DNA of 64,000 nt from Paracoccus zhejiangensis (GCF_002847445.1 NZ_CP025430.1:1860001-1924000), one strand, 5' to 3'; numbered from the stretch's first letter, positions 35,147-44,085 are shown. Numbers and translations are program-made. The notes: generated by a model from the letters alone, not told the origin.

Positions 35147-36797
35147 TGCACGCCCCATCGATACCGAATATGTCCGCCACCGCGCCGCGCAGTTCCGCGC
35201 GCAGGTGGCGCGGCGCCTTGACGGCTCGCTGACCGAGGACGAGTTTCGGCCGCTGCGGCTGATGAACGGCGTCTATCTGCAGCTTCATGCCTATATGCTG
35301 CGAGTGGCCATTCCGTATGGCACGATCAGCCCCGACCAGATGCGCACGCTGGCGCTTCTGGGCAGCAAGTGGGACAAGGGCTACGGCCATTTCACCACCC
35401 GGCAGAATATCCAGTTCCACTGGCCGAAGCTGGTCGATATCCCGGATATGCTGGACGCGCTGGCCGCCGTCGGCATGCACGCCATCCAGACCTCGGGCAA
35501 CACCATCCGCAACACCACCACCGACGTCTTCGCCGGTGCCGCCGCGGACGAGCTGACCGATCCCCGCCCCTATGCCGAGCTGATCCGGCAATGGTCGACC
35601 GACCATGGTGAGTACCAATTCCTGCCGCGCAAGTTCAAGATCGCCATCTCGGCCGGCAAGCGCGACCGCGCGCTGGTGACGGCCCATGACATCGGCCTGC
35701 GCATCGTCGAGCAGGATGGCAAGCTGGGCTTCCAGGTCTGGGTTGGCGGTGGCCTTGGCCGCACGCCGATGCTGGGCGTGGTAATCCGCGACTTCCTGCC
35801 GGAAGAGGACCTGCTGCCCTATCTGGAAGCGATCATCGCCACCTACAACCTCTCCGGCCGCCGCGACAACAAGTACAAGGCCCGGATCAAGATCACCGTG
35901 TCCGAGCGCGGCATCGACGTGTTCCGCGCCGAGACCGAAGAGGAATTCATCCGCCGCCGCGCCGCCTTCAAGGGCGTCGACCGCGAGGCGCTGGCCGGCT
36001 ATCGCGCCCATTTCGCCGCGCCCGAGTTCCGCGTGGCGCCGACCGATGGTTACGAGGCCGCCCGCGCCGCTCGCCCGGCCTTCCGCAGCTGGACCGACAC
36101 CAACCTGCACGCGCACCGCGCGCCGGGCTATGCCAGCGTCGTCGTCACCCTGAAGGCTCCGGGCGCCACGCCGGGCGATGCAACCTCGGAACAGATGCTG
36201 CTGCTGGCCGATCTGGCCGAGAAATACGGCCATGGCGACCTGCGCATCAACCACGACCAGAACGTCGTGCTGGCCCATGTCCATGTCTCGGACCTGCCGG
36301 CGATCTATGACGCGCTGCTGCCTGCCGGGCTTGCGACCGCCAATGCCGGCAAGACCAGCGACATCATCGCCTGCCCCGGCATGGATTACTGCACGCTGGC
36401 GACCGCCCGCTCGATCCCGATCGCGCAGGACATTGCCGATCATTTCCGCGCCGAGGGTCTCGAAGACGAGATCGGCCAGCTGAAGATCCGCATCTCGGGC
36501 TGCATCAACGCCTGCGGCCATCACCATCTGGGCCATATCGGCATCCTCGGGCTGGACCGCGCGGGCGTCGAGAACTACCAGATCACCCTCGGCGGTGACG
36601 GCTTCGACATTCCGGCCATCGGCGAGCGTGCCGGCGCGGGCTTCCCCGCCGAAGAGGTGGTGCCTGCCATCGACCGGCTGATGCGCGCCTACCTGGAGCA
36701 GCGCGAGAACGCGAACGAACCCTTCATCGACACCTATCGCCGCCTTGGCGTCGCACCGTTCAAGGCCGCGCTCTATCCGGAGAAGGCCGATGCTTGA
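35139..36797 (+). CDS. cysI: Assimilatory sulfite (nitrite/sulfite) reductase, haemoprotein
   Basis: This 552-residue sirohaem and [4Fe-4S] enzyme reduces sulfite to sulfide with six electrons. Two ferredoxin-like half domains are visible. GHFTTRQNIQFHWPKL and TSGNTIRNTTTDVFAG match the substrate and sirohaem pocket. The cluster cysteines occur as CPGMDYC and GCINAC. The length and lack of a flavin partner fit the ferredoxin-type enzyme of alphaproteobacteria, and fpr at the end of the operon supports this. It overlaps DUF2849 by eight bases and cysH by eight bases. A nitrite reductase role is less likely next to cysH. Confidence 0.9.
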   Translation: MFDARPIDTEYVRHRAAQFRAQVARRLDGSLTEDEFRPLRLMNGVYLQLHAYMLRVAIPYGTISPDQMRTLALLGSKWDKGYGHFTTRQNIQFHWPKLVDIPDMLDALAAVGMHAIQTSGNTIRNTTTDVFAGAAADELTDPRPYAELIRQWSTDHGEYQFLPRKFKIAISAGKRDRALVTAHDIGLRIVEQDGKLGFQVWVGGGLGRTPMLGVVIRDFLPEEDLLPYLEAIIATYNLSGRRDNKYKARIKITVSERGIDVFRAETEEEFIRRRAAFKGVDREALAGYRAHFAAPEFRVAPTDGYEAARAARPAFRSWTDTNLHAHRAPGYASVVVTLKAPGATPGDATSEQMLLLADLAEKYGHGDLRINHDQNVVLAHVHVSDLPAIYDALLPAGLATANAGKTSDIIACPGMDYCTLATARSIPIAQDIADHFRAEGLEDEIGQLKIRISGCINACGHHHLGHIGILGLDRAGVENYQITLGGDGFDIPAIGERAGAGFPAEEVVPAIDRLMRAYLEQRENANEPFIDTYRRLGVAPFKAALYPEKADA

Positions 36798-37533
36798 TGG
36801 CACGCTTGACAGCCGTGCCGCGCGCCTGAACGACCGGTATCGCCACCACGCGGCGACCGAAGTTCTGCGCCGCGCGGTCAAGGACCCCGAGTTGGGTCGG
36901 GTGGCACTGGTCTCGTCCTTCGGGGCGGAATCGGTGGTGCTGCTGCACATGGTCAGCGTCGTTGCCCCCGGCCTGCCGGTCCTCTTCATCGACACGCAGA
37001 TGCTGTTCCCCGAGACGCTGGCCTATCAGCGCGAGGTGGCGCAGAAGCTGGGGCTGACCAATGTACAGGTGATCCAGGCCTCCGAGGCCGAGATCGCCCG
37101 CCATGACCCCGATGGCACGCTGCACCAGTTCAACACCGACGCCTGCTGCGACCTGCGCAAGACCGTTCCGCTGGAAGCCGCGCTCTCGGGCTTTGACGCC
37201 TGGATCACCGGGCGCAAGCGTTTCCAGGGCGGCCAGCGGACCGAGCTCGAATTCTTCGAACCCGAGCCCCCCTCGCGCCTGCGCATCAACCCGCTGGCAC
37301 ATTGGCGTTCCAGCGACGTGCAGGATTACATGATCGAGAACAACCTGCCCCGGCATCCGCTGGTGGCCAAGGGCTATCCCTCGATCGGCTGCGCGCCCTG
37401 CACCTCGCCGGTGAAACCGGGCGAAGATCCGCGTGCCGGCCGTTGGCGCGGTTCGGAAAAGACCGAATGCGGCATTCACTTCATTGGCGGACGCATGGTG
37501 CGTGTACCGCAGGGCGGAAAGGTTCCGGCATGA
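36790..37533 (+). CDS. cysH: Adenylyl-sulfate (APS) reductase
   Basis: This 247-residue cytoplasmic enzyme reduces activated sulfate to sulfite. The nucleotide-binding region VALVSSFGAESVVLLHMV is followed by cysteine pairs ACCDLRK and GCAPCTSP, which ligate a [4Fe-4S] cluster. These define the APS-using type rather than the PAPS-using enzyme of enterobacteria. The catalytic cysteine lies in KTECGIHF near the C-terminus. ATG 36790 overlaps cysI by eight bases. CysH makes the sulfite that CysI uses. No cysD/cysN or cysC genes are in the window. Confidence 0.92.
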   Translation: MLDGTLDSRAARLNDRYRHHAATEVLRRAVKDPELGRVALVSSFGAESVVLLHMVSVVAPGLPVLFIDTQMLFPETLAYQREVAQKLGLTNVQVIQASEAEIARHDPDGTLHQFNTDACCDLRKTVPLEAALSGFDAWITGRKRFQGGQRTELEFFEPEPPSRLRINPLAHWRSSDVQDYMIENNLPRHPLVAKGYPSIGCAPCTSPVKPGEDPRAGRWRGSEKTECGIHFIGGRMVRVPQGGKVPA

Positions 37534-37907
37534 GCGACAGCGAAACCATCATCGTCCGCGACGACGGGTTTCATCCGCAGGGCGAAGCCGCCGAGGTCAC
37601 GCTGGCCCCGGACAGTTCGCCCGAGGAGCTGGTGGATCACCTGCATCGCAGCCTGATCGCCATCGATTTCCCGGCCATGACCGACGGGCGCGGCTTTACG
37701 CTGGCCCGCCGGCTGCGCGCCCTCGGCTATGAAGGCCGGCTGCGCGCGACGGGCAAGCTGATCGCCGATCAATATGCCATGGCCCGCCGCGTGGGCTTCG
37801 ACGAGGTCGAGATTCCCGCCGATCTGGCCAAGCGCCAGCCGCAGGAGCAATGGCTGGCCCGCGCCGACTGGCAGGACTGGAACCACCGCGACCGCCTTGC
37901 CGGCTGA
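37530..37907 (+). CDS. DUF934 protein of the sulfur assimilation operon
   Basis: This 125-residue protein belongs to DUF934, found almost always next to cysI/cysH in proteobacteria. Its core reads IDFPAMTDGRGFTLARRLRA, then GYEGRLRATGKLIADQYAMA, and it ends near EQWLARADWQDW. The start overlaps the cysH stop by four bases (ATGA). The family function is not proven; a role in supporting sulfite reductase has been suggested from gene context. Confidence 0.88.
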   Translation: MSDSETIIVRDDGFHPQGEAAEVTLAPDSSPEELVDHLHRSLIAIDFPAMTDGRGFTLARRLRALGYEGRLRATGKLIADQYAMARRVGFDEVEIPADLAKRQPQEQWLARADWQDWNHRDRLAG

Positions 37908-37976
37908 GCAAACCGCAGGCGGCGGCGGGCTTCCCCCTGCCCCGCGCTTGACCTAAAGACTTCAGGAAGACCGACC

Positions 37977-38822
37977 ATGACGCTGGACCTTACCGTGACC
38001 GACGCGACCGCTGCCGCCAAGCCGGCCAAGACCATGCCCGATGCGCAGACCGTGACCGCGGTGCGCCACTGGAACGATCACCTGTTCTCGTTCCGCGTGA
38101 CCCGTCCGGCCAGCCTGCGCTTCCGCTCGGGCGAGTTCGTCATGATCGGCCTGCCGGGCGACAATGGCAAACCGCTGCTGCGCGCCTATTCCATCGCCTC
38201 GCCCAACTGGGATGACGAGCTGGAATTCTATTCGATCAAGGTTCCGGATGGCCCGCTGACGTCGAAGCTGCAGCACATCCAGCCGGGAGACGAGATCATC
38301 CTGCGTCCGAAGCCCGTGGGCACGCTGGTTCTCGACGCGCTGTTGCCGGGCAAGCGCATGTGGTTCCTGGCCACGGGCACCGGCATCGCGCCCTTCGCCA
38401 GCCTGATGCGCGACCCCGAGACCTATGAGCGCTACGAGCAGGTCATCATGATGCATACCTGCCGCAATGCCGACGAACTGGCCTATGGTCGCGAGCTGGT
38501 CGAGAACCTGCGCCACGACCCGCTGCTGGGCGAGCTTTACGGCGAGGAATTTGCCAGCCGCCTGCTCTACTACCCGACCACCACCCGGGAAGAGACGCCC
38601 TTCATGGGTCGCATCACCGACAACCTGACCTCGGGCAAGGTCTTCACCGACCTGAACCTGCCGCCCATGTCGATCGAGAACGACCGCGCCATGATCTGCG
38701 GCAGCCTTGCCTTCAACGTCGATGTGAAGGCGGTGCTGGAAGGCTTCGGCCTCGCCGAAGGTGCAAACTCGGACCCGAAGCAATTCGTGGTCGAAAAGGC
38801 CTTCGTCGGCGACGGCGTCTGA
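37977..38822 (+). CDS. fpr: Ferredoxin-NADP reductase
   Basis: This 281-residue FAD enzyme exchanges electrons between NADPH and ferredoxin. The FAD-binding LLRAYSIASPNW and the NADP-binding GTGIAPFASLMRDPETYERY are clear, and FMGRITDNLTSGKVF is typical of the bacterial subclass. The C-terminal FVVEKAFVGDGV matches alphaproteobacterial FPR. It follows DUF934 by 69 bases with an AGGAAGA ribosome site, so it is probably the last gene of the operon, supplying CysI through a ferredoxin. A short terminator follows. Confidence 0.92.
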   Translation: MTLDLTVTDATAAAKPAKTMPDAQTVTAVRHWNDHLFSFRVTRPASLRFRSGEFVMIGLPGDNGKPLLRAYSIASPNWDDELEFYSIKVPDGPLTSKLQHIQPGDEIILRPKPVGTLVLDALLPGKRMWFLATGTGIAPFASLMRDPETYERYEQVIMMHTCRNADELAYGRELVENLRHDPLLGELYGEEFASRLLYYPTTTREETPFMGRITDNLTSGKVFTDLNLPPMSIENDRAMICGSLAFNVDVKAVLEGFGLAEGANSDPKQFVVEKAFVGDGV

Positions 38823-38876
38823 GGCTGATCGAGGGGCGCTGCCTCTCGGACGGGGATATTTCGGTGAAGATGATGA

Positions 38877-38904
38877 GGGCGCAGCGGTCGACGCGGCGCC
38901 CTTT
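38877..38904 (+). terminator. Terminator after fpr
   Basis: GGGCGC (38877-38882) and GCGCCC (38896-38901) form a stem, extended past one mismatch by GCG/CGC, with loop GTCGA and a TTT tail. It ends the cys operon before the OmpA gene. Confidence 0.6.
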
Positions 38905-39071
38905 CCCATGACAGCGCGGCTCACGAACAATTGCGCTGTGCGTTTTCCCAGTCTGCCCTCAACGCATGCGGTCCGTCCACGATCTCACGGAACTGTCACG
39001 CAGTTGTTGGGAACCGGTCGGTTTGCCGCCTGTTATCAAGGCTGAGGACCGATCAGCCGGAGAGGAGCGCC

Positions 39072-41069
39072 ATGCGCCGGATCATTCATAATACCACAGC
39101 CATCGCCGCCACCATCGCGCTGCTGATGCCGCAGCTTGCCTTGGCCGAGATGCGCCTGCCGAATGACCGCGCGTCGAAAGAGGCCGAGAAACGCTCGACC
39201 AAGATGCCCAACCTCGCCTCGGCGCTGCAGGATGAACTGGCCGCCGGGCTGACCGTCGACAGCCTGATCTGCGCCAATGGCGACGCCCGGCCCTGTGGCG
39301 ACAAGGTGCGGCTGATGACCCCGCGCGGCGTCATGGTCGAGGTGGCCGAGGACGACACCATCATCCTCGCGCCGGAGCGGCAGCAGGTGAACGAGGCCGA
39401 TGCCGAGGGCAAGCTGACCCCGCGCGATGGCGCGCGCGCCGCCGCCAATCCGGTCGGGGCGGAGCCCGTTGTCGCAGAGGCCACCACCGAATCCGTAGCC
39501 GGCGCGCTGGCCGAAGCCCTGCGGCAGGCGCAGGGAGATGATGCCACCGAGGCGGCGGTGAAGGCTGCCGAAACATTGCTGCAGGAGGCAGTGCCCAAAC
39601 CCGAGCAGCGACCGCGGCAACGGTCTGCCGAGTCCGCGAAACCCGCTGTCGCGCTTGACCCGTCCTTGCCGCTGCGTCTCCTGGAGTCCGATCAGGCCCG
39701 GCAGCGGTATGACGAAATGCCGCGCCTCGCACGGGTGCTGAGAGCCGAGATCGGGCAGGGTCTGACTCTGGGCGACCTGTCGTGCCAGAATGGGGATGCC
39801 CTGCCATGCCCCAAGGGTGTGACTATGGTGACCCCGCGCGGCATCGCGGTCGCCGTCAATACCGAAACCGGTAACGTCGCCCTAAGGCAGCTCTCGCAGC
39901 AGACTAACACCGTCACCGCGGAAGGCGATGTCTTGCCGCGTGCGCCCGAATCCGACACCATCGCGACCGCCGCAGCCAAAGAGGCAGCTGCCGCCGCCAC
40001 CTCTCCGGTGGCGGCGGCGCTGGAGGCGGCCATGGGTCAGGGGCACATGGTCGAAGAGGAAAAGGTGACCGAAGAGAATACCCGCTCTTCCGCCGAGGAT
40101 TTCGAGGCCAGCCTTCGCGCGGCCCTGCAGCAGGCCGCCACCGGCGAGGCCCCGCAGCGCAATGCCGCCGCCGAGAACGAAGATGACAACGACCTTGCCA
40201 AGGCGCTGATCCTTGGCCTTGGGGCCGTGGCCGTGGGTTCGATGCTGAACAACAACCGTCAGGTGGCACTGGCGACGCCCGACCGCGTGGTCGTCGAGCG
40301 CGCTGATGGCAGCCAGGAGGTGATCAAGGACGAGGTCGCCTTGCTGCGCCAGCCCGGCAGCACCGTGGCCACCGAGAATTTCGATGACGGCTCGTCCCGC
40401 ACCATCGTGACCCGCGAGGATGGCAGCAAGGTGGTGACGATCCGCGACACCGACCTGCGCGTGCTTCGTCGCACGCTGATTGCAGCCGATGGCAAGTCCA
40501 CCATGCTGATCGACGACACCGCCGATGTGAAGCCCGTGGACGTGGCCAGCCTGCCCGAACCCGCGCCGGTCCAGACCACCACCGGCACGCTGTCCGAGGA
40601 CGAGCTGCGCGCCGCCCTTCAGCGCGAATCGGATATCGACCGCCGCTTTACCCTTGGCCAGATCCGCAACATCCCCGAGGTGCGCGCGCTTGTCGCTCCG
40701 GTGAACATCGATGCCATTACCTTCGACACCGGCTCGGCCGCGATCAACCCCAACCAGGCGCAGCAGCTGGCCTCGCTTGGCCGGGTGATCCAGGATGCCG
40801 TCGCCAAGAATCCGCGCGAAGTCTTCATGATCGAGGGCCACACCGACACCGTGGGCGCCGGCGCGATGAATCTGGCACTGTCGGACCGCCGGGCGGAATC
40901 GGTGGCGCTGGCGCTGTCGGAATATTTCGACGTGCCGCCAGAGAACATGGTGGTGCAGGGCTATGGCGAGCAGTTCCTGAAGGTCCGCGCCGAGGGCGAT
41001 ATCCGCGCCAATCGCCGCGCGTCGGTCCGCCGGATCACCGACCTGCTGCAGACCGCGCAGGCGAACTGA
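39072..41069 (+). CDS. OmpA-family envelope protein with duplicated N-terminal module
   Basis: This is a 665-residue protein. The signal peptide RRIIHNTTAIAATIALLMPQ ends at ALAE. Two related modules lie at about residues 44-105 and 215-280. Each holds a cysteine pair eight residues apart (Cys67/Cys75 and Cys238/Cys246) and an MxTPRGxxVxV segment. An Ala/Glu-rich linker separates them. A central region contains a hydrophobic stretch, ALILGLGAVAVGSMLNNNRQ. The C-terminal OmpA peptidoglycan-binding domain has ITFDTGSAAINPNQAQQL, EGHTDTVGAGAMNLALSDRR and GYGEQFLKV. It probably links the cell envelope to peptidoglycan. ATG 39072 follows GAGAGGAGCGCC. It is bounded by terminators on both sides. 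Confidence 0.85.
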   Translation: MRRIIHNTTAIAATIALLMPQLALAEMRLPNDRASKEAEKRSTKMPNLASALQDELAAGLTVDSLICANGDARPCGDKVRLMTPRGVMVEVAEDDTIILAPERQQVNEADAEGKLTPRDGARAAANPVGAEPVVAEATTESVAGALAEALRQAQGDDATEAAVKAAETLLQEAVPKPEQRPRQRSAESAKPAVALDPSLPLRLLESDQARQRYDEMPRLARVLRAEIGQGLTLGDLSCQNGDALPCPKGVTMVTPRGIAVAVNTETGNVALRQLSQQTNTVTAEGDVLPRAPESDTIATAAAKEAAAAATSPVAAALEAAMGQGHMVEEEKVTEENTRSSAEDFEASLRAALQQAATGEAPQRNAAAENEDDNDLAKALILGLGAVAVGSMLNNNRQVALATPDRVVVERADGSQEVIKDEVALLRQPGSTVATENFDDGSSRTIVTREDGSKVVTIRDTDLRVLRRTLIAADGKSTMLIDDTADVKPVDVASLPEPAPVQTTTGTLSEDELRAALQRESDIDRRFTLGQIRNIPEVRALVAPVNIDAITFDTGSAAINPNQAQQLASLGRVIQDAVAKNPREVFMIEGHTDTVGAGAMNLALSDRRAESVALALSEYFDVPPENMVVQGYGEQFLKVRAEGDIRANRRASVRRITDLLQTAQAN

Positions 41070-41094
41070 GCCTATCGCCACTGACCCGAACGAG

Positions 41095-41124
41095 AAAGGC
41101 CGCAGCAGATGCTGCGGCCTTTTT
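41095..41124. terminator. Bidirectional terminator between the OmpA and CoA-binding genes
   Basis: GGCCGCAGC (41098-41106) pairs with GCTGCGGCC (41111-41119), with AAA before and five T after. It suits both the plus-strand OmpA gene and the convergent minus-strand gene. Confidence 0.9.
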
Positions 41125-41144
41125 CCGTTCCGGGGCTGCGCGAC

Positions 41145-41600
41145 TTACAGGAAGCGCGGAAACTCGATTTTCGGGCAGCGGTCCTGCACCACGCTCACGC
41201 CACGGCGACGAGCCTGCGCGGCGGCGGCATCATCGTAGACGCCAAGCTGGGTCCAGATCACCTTGAGACGCGGCAGGTGAGTCAAGGCCTGATCGACGAT
41301 CGGGCCCACGGCATCCGAACGGCGGAAGATGTCGACCATGTCGATCCCGGCATCCTCGGGGATCGAGGCAAGGTCGGGATAGACCACCTCGTCCAGAATG
41401 GTATGGCCGGCATGGCCCGGATTCACCGGGATCACCCGGATGCCCTGCGACTGCAGGTAACGGGCCACACCCCAGCTGGGACGGTCCTGATTCGGCGACA
41501 GGCCCACCATGGCCACCACACGGGTTTTGCGCGCAATCTCAGCGATTTCGCGGTCAAGCAGATCAGCTTCGTCGATGCTCTCGGCCAAACTTTGTGACAT
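41145..41600 (-). CDS. CoA-binding (YccU-like) protein
   Basis: This 151-residue single-domain Rossmann protein matches the CoA_binding family, related to the N-terminal part of succinyl-CoA synthetase alpha subunits. Motifs are VVAMVGLSPNQDRPSWGVAR, GIRVIPVNPGHAGHTILDEV and DMVDIFRRSDAVGPIVDQAL. The conserved CPKIEF sits near the C-terminus. It is cytoplasmic. It stands alone between two terminators. Homologues occur widely but have no settled function. Confidence 0.88.
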   Translation of the reverse strand: MSQSLAESIDEADLLDREIAEIARKTRVVAMVGLSPNQDRPSWGVARYLQSQGIRVIPVNPGHAGHTILDEVVYPDLASIPEDAGIDMVDIFRRSDAVGPIVDQALTHLPRLKVIWTQLGVYDDAAAAQARRRGVSVVQDRCPKIEFPRFL

Positions 41601-41639
41601 GGCATTCCCTCATCCAAAGGTTGCGCCAGCCTTGCATAT

Positions 41640-41673
41640 AAAAGGCGCCCGGTCCAGAGATCTGGCCGGGCGC
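41640..41673 (-). terminator. Terminator of the YHS-protein gene
   Basis: GCGCCCGG and CCGGGCGC, plus CCAGA and TCTGG with one bulged T, form a 13-pair stem. On the minus strand it is followed by TTTTATAT. It lies about 120 bases past the YHS gene stop. The rest of 41601-41794 shows no gene. Confidence 0.7.
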
Positions 41674-41794
41674 AAGTCGCGGAACGAGGGACAGTGATCC
41701 GAACATGACCGTTCCGGGGTCACGTTCTACAGTGATAAATGGGTGACGGCGGCAAAAAGTTCCAGAGGCGTCGCGAATTCGTGATTGCAGCAGC

Positions 41795-42205
41795 CTATTG
41801 CAGCGAGGCCCAGACCTTGCGTGCCTCCATCAGAATCGACCGAGGGTCCTGCATGAAGCTGCGCTGGTTGTCGTCCGAGCCCAACAGATAGACCCGCTGC
41901 CCGACGATGACGAAATGGCGCGGATCGCCCGGAATGCTGCGCCCGCGCGACAGCGCCACCGGGCAGAGCCCGTTCAGCCCCGGCGCATAGCTGCGCGGAT
42001 CGGCCTCGAACATCGCCCGGTTCTCGACGGTCGCGAAATGCCAGACCATGCCCTGCCACAGCGTCGAGATGTCATTGCGCCCCGGCACCGCCCGACCCTC
42101 GGCCTGGTAGCCGACGGGATCAAAGCCTCCCAGTGCCCAGTCCTGTGCATGGACGGGCGCGATCGGGGTCAGCAGGGTGAACAGGGTGAAGAGCAGGGTT
42201 TTCAT
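41795..42205 (-). CDS. Exported YHS-domain protein
   Basis: This 136-residue protein has a clear signal peptide (KTLLFTLFTLLTPIAPVHAQ). The mature part is a YHS domain: LGGFDPVGYQAEGRAVPG, then WQGMVWHFATVENRAMFEAD and YAPGLNGLCPVALSRGR. YHS domains often bind metals such as copper or occur in metal transport proteins, but a metal is not shown here. I chose the ATG at 42205 because it places the signal peptide at the N-terminus. The gene is followed by a terminator and stands 89 bases after the rRNA methyltransferase start region's 3' end on the same strand. Confidence 0.82.
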   Translation of the reverse strand: MKTLLFTLFTLLTPIAPVHAQDWALGGFDPVGYQAEGRAVPGRNDISTLWQGMVWHFATVENRAMFEADPRSYAPGLNGLCPVALSRGRSIPGDPRHFVIVGQRVYLLGSDDNQRSFMQDPRSILMEARKVWASLQ

Positions 42206-42294
42206 GGCAGGATCTGGCAGCGGAACCTGACAAATCTGGCAGTCGCGCCGCCGATTCTCAATGTGCTCGCGCAACTTGTCGCGCTGATGTGACC

Positions 42295-43098
42295 TTAAGG
42301 CCGCGTTGCTGCATAAAGCGCAACAGCCGCGGCGTTCGAGACGTTCAGCGATCCGAAATCGGCGGCGAAGGGAATCCGCACGATATGGTCACACAGCTCC
42401 ATCGTCCGCGACCGCATCCCCGGCCCTTCTGCGCCCAGCACAACGCAGATCGCCCGGCCCGGCAGGTCCGCCAGCAGATCGGGCAGCGTCGCGGTCCCGG
42501 TGCCATCGAGACCGATCAGGATGAAGCCCATCTCCTTCAGCGAGATCAGCGCATCGGCGAGGTTCGGCACCCGCAGGTAGGGCTGACGCTCCAGCGCGCC
42601 CGAGGCGGTCTTGGCCAGGGCGCCGGTCTCGGGGGCCGAATGCCGCGCTGGCGCGATGACCGCGCGGGCACCGAAGACCTCGGCCGTGCGTAAGACCGCG
42701 CCGATATTGTGCGGGTCGGTCACCCGGTCGAGCGCCACCACCAGCGGCCGCACCTCGCCCGGTGCCGCGCGTAAAGCTGCCTCGCTGAGGCTGCCCCATT
42801 TCAGCGGCTTCACCTCCAGCGCCGCGCCCTGGTGGACGCTTTCGCCGGCCAGCGGCACGGCCTTGTCGAAGACCCGCGGATCGGTGATCTCGGGCTCGAT
42901 CCCGTGCAGATCGCCAAGCCGGTCCCGAGCATTGGGGGTAATGACAAGCCGCAGCTTCTCGCGCGCCGGATTGGCCAGCGCATCGCGCACCGCATGCAGG
43001 CCGAACAGCCAGACCGTCTCGGCCGCCGAGGCGCGCCGGGCGCGCTCCTTGTCGATCACCCAGGTGGGTTTCTTGGCTTTTCCGGGCTTCTCGGCCAT
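42295..43098 (-). CDS. rlmB: 23S rRNA 2'-O-ribose methyltransferase (TrmH/RlmB family)
   Basis: This 267-residue SPOUT-class methyltransferase probably modifies a guanosine ribose in 23S rRNA using SAM. The N-terminal L30e-like domain begins VWLFGLHAVRDALANPAREK. The knotted catalytic domain has LDRVTDPHNIGAVLRTAEVF, VVLGAEGPGMRSRTMELCD and FGSLNVSNAAAVALY, all family motifs. ATG 43098 follows a GGAAUGCC-like site; the upstream in-frame extension is not convincing. The exact target (RlmB or a paralogue) cannot be proven from sequence alone. Confidence 0.85.
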   Translation of the reverse strand: MAEKPGKAKKPTWVIDKERARRASAAETVWLFGLHAVRDALANPAREKLRLVITPNARDRLGDLHGIEPEITDPRVFDKAVPLAGESVHQGAALEVKPLKWGSLSEAALRAAPGEVRPLVVALDRVTDPHNIGAVLRTAEVFGARAVIAPARHSAPETGALAKTASGALERQPYLRVPNLADALISLKEMGFILIGLDGTGTATLPDLLADLPGRAICVVLGAEGPGMRSRTMELCDHIVRIPFAADFGSLNVSNAAAVALYAATRP

Positions 43099-43257
43099 CT
43101 GGCATTCCTTTCGCGTCCGGTCCTCATTGCGCGGAAGCCCCGCCGCGCGCAAGTCCCCGCGCAAGTCCTCTGACGGCTTGCGCAGATTCTGCCCGGAAAT
43201 CCGCTTGACGCCCCCCCGCACGCCAGCTAATCACCCGCACACGCCGAAAGCGACGGC

Positions 43258-43341
43258 GGGCGACGAGCTGCAAGGTGCGGCAGCGGACTGTAACTCCGCC
43301 GGGGAGACCCATGCCTGGTTCGATTCCAGGGTCGCCCACCA
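43258..43341 (+). tRNA. tRNA-Tyr (anticodon GTA)
   Basis: The acceptor stem GGGCGAC (43258-43264) pairs perfectly with GTCGCCC (43331-43337). The anticodon stem-loop GCGGA-CTGTAAC-TCCGC gives GTA. The T arm is CCTGG-TTCGATT-CCAGG. A long class II variable arm and an encoded CCA end are present. It is 159 bases upstream of the rlmB start, on the opposite strand. Confidence 0.97.
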
Positions 43342-43681
43342 CTTCCCCTAATATCATTCACCCCGTGCGGCCCTGCCATGCAAGTCCGCATGGTTCATTC
43401 TGACGGCAAATGGACGAGCCGATGGCCTGGCGTTGCACCCATCGGCAGAACGGTCGCCAGCTATGGGGCTCATCCCTCACGCCCTCGACCCGAGGACGAC
43501 AGCTCCTCGCACATGGCTATCGTCGCGCCTTTCCTTCCAGCCAAGTCCGCCGCGACGGAAACCTAACCTGACACTCCGGGCCCCGCGCGATGACGGAGCA
43601 ATGACGCAAGCCGAGGATAATGGCGCTATCCCGCACGGTTCTGCGGGACTCATCATCCAAGCTGCCAAGGAAGGAAGCGTC
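43342..43681. other. Gene-free interval after tRNA-Tyr
   Basis: These 340 bases hold only short frames without ribosome sites. An in-frame extension of the next gene runs back to 43433 but is rich in Arg, Pro and Ser and has no family features. I see no integrase or repeat of the tRNA 3' end here. Confidence 0.5.
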
Positions 43682-44035
43682 ATGAAAATCGAACTGTCTG
43701 CCCTCGCGGCCCTGCTTGCCATCGCCGCATCCGGCCCTGCCATCGCACAAGAACGTTGGGTCTATGTCCACAATCAAGGTGATCTCGCGATCTACACGGT
43801 CCAGATCTCTCATATCGACACGCCGTGGCCCGGACCTGATCTGCTCGGGCCGACCACCATCATCCAACCCGGGTCATATGCGTTTGTCGAGCCGCGGAAT
43901 CACCAAGATTACTGCCGCTTCGACGTCGTGATCGGCTATGAGAACGGGCAGGATGTGACACTCTGGGACCTGAATCTCTGCGAGCTTGCCGACATCTATG
44001 TGAGCGAGTCCGGCGCGACGCAGGTGTCGTATTGA
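43682..44035 (+). CDS. Small secreted protein of unknown function
   Basis: This is a 117-residue protein. The signal peptide KIELSALAALLAIAASGPAI ends at AQE, and the ATG follows AAGGAAGGAAG. The mature domain of about 95 residues has WVYVHNQGDLAIYTVQIS, then PGSYAFVEPRNHQDYCRFDV and LWDLNLCELADIYV. It contains two cysteines that could pair in the periplasm. The N-terminal VYVHNQG...YTVQIS pattern suggests a beta-sandwich, but I do not recognise a family. Codon use is less G/C-biased at third positions than in neighbours (for example CAA over CAG), which hints at recent acquisition. It lies between tRNA-Tyr and an IS remnant. Confidence 0.65.
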   Translation: MKIELSALAALLAIAASGPAIAQERWVYVHNQGDLAIYTVQISHIDTPWPGPDLLGPTTIIQPGSYAFVEPRNHQDYCRFDVVIGYENGQDVTLWDLNLCELADIYVSESGATQVSY

Positions 44036-44085
44036 GCACCAAGCGGGTCAGCCCAAAGGCTGTCCCGCACAAGGCACCAGCCCAA

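Noticed and set aside
43433..43681. N-terminal extension of the small secreted protein
   Set aside because: It would bury the signal peptide, and a good ribosome site sits before the ATG at 43682.
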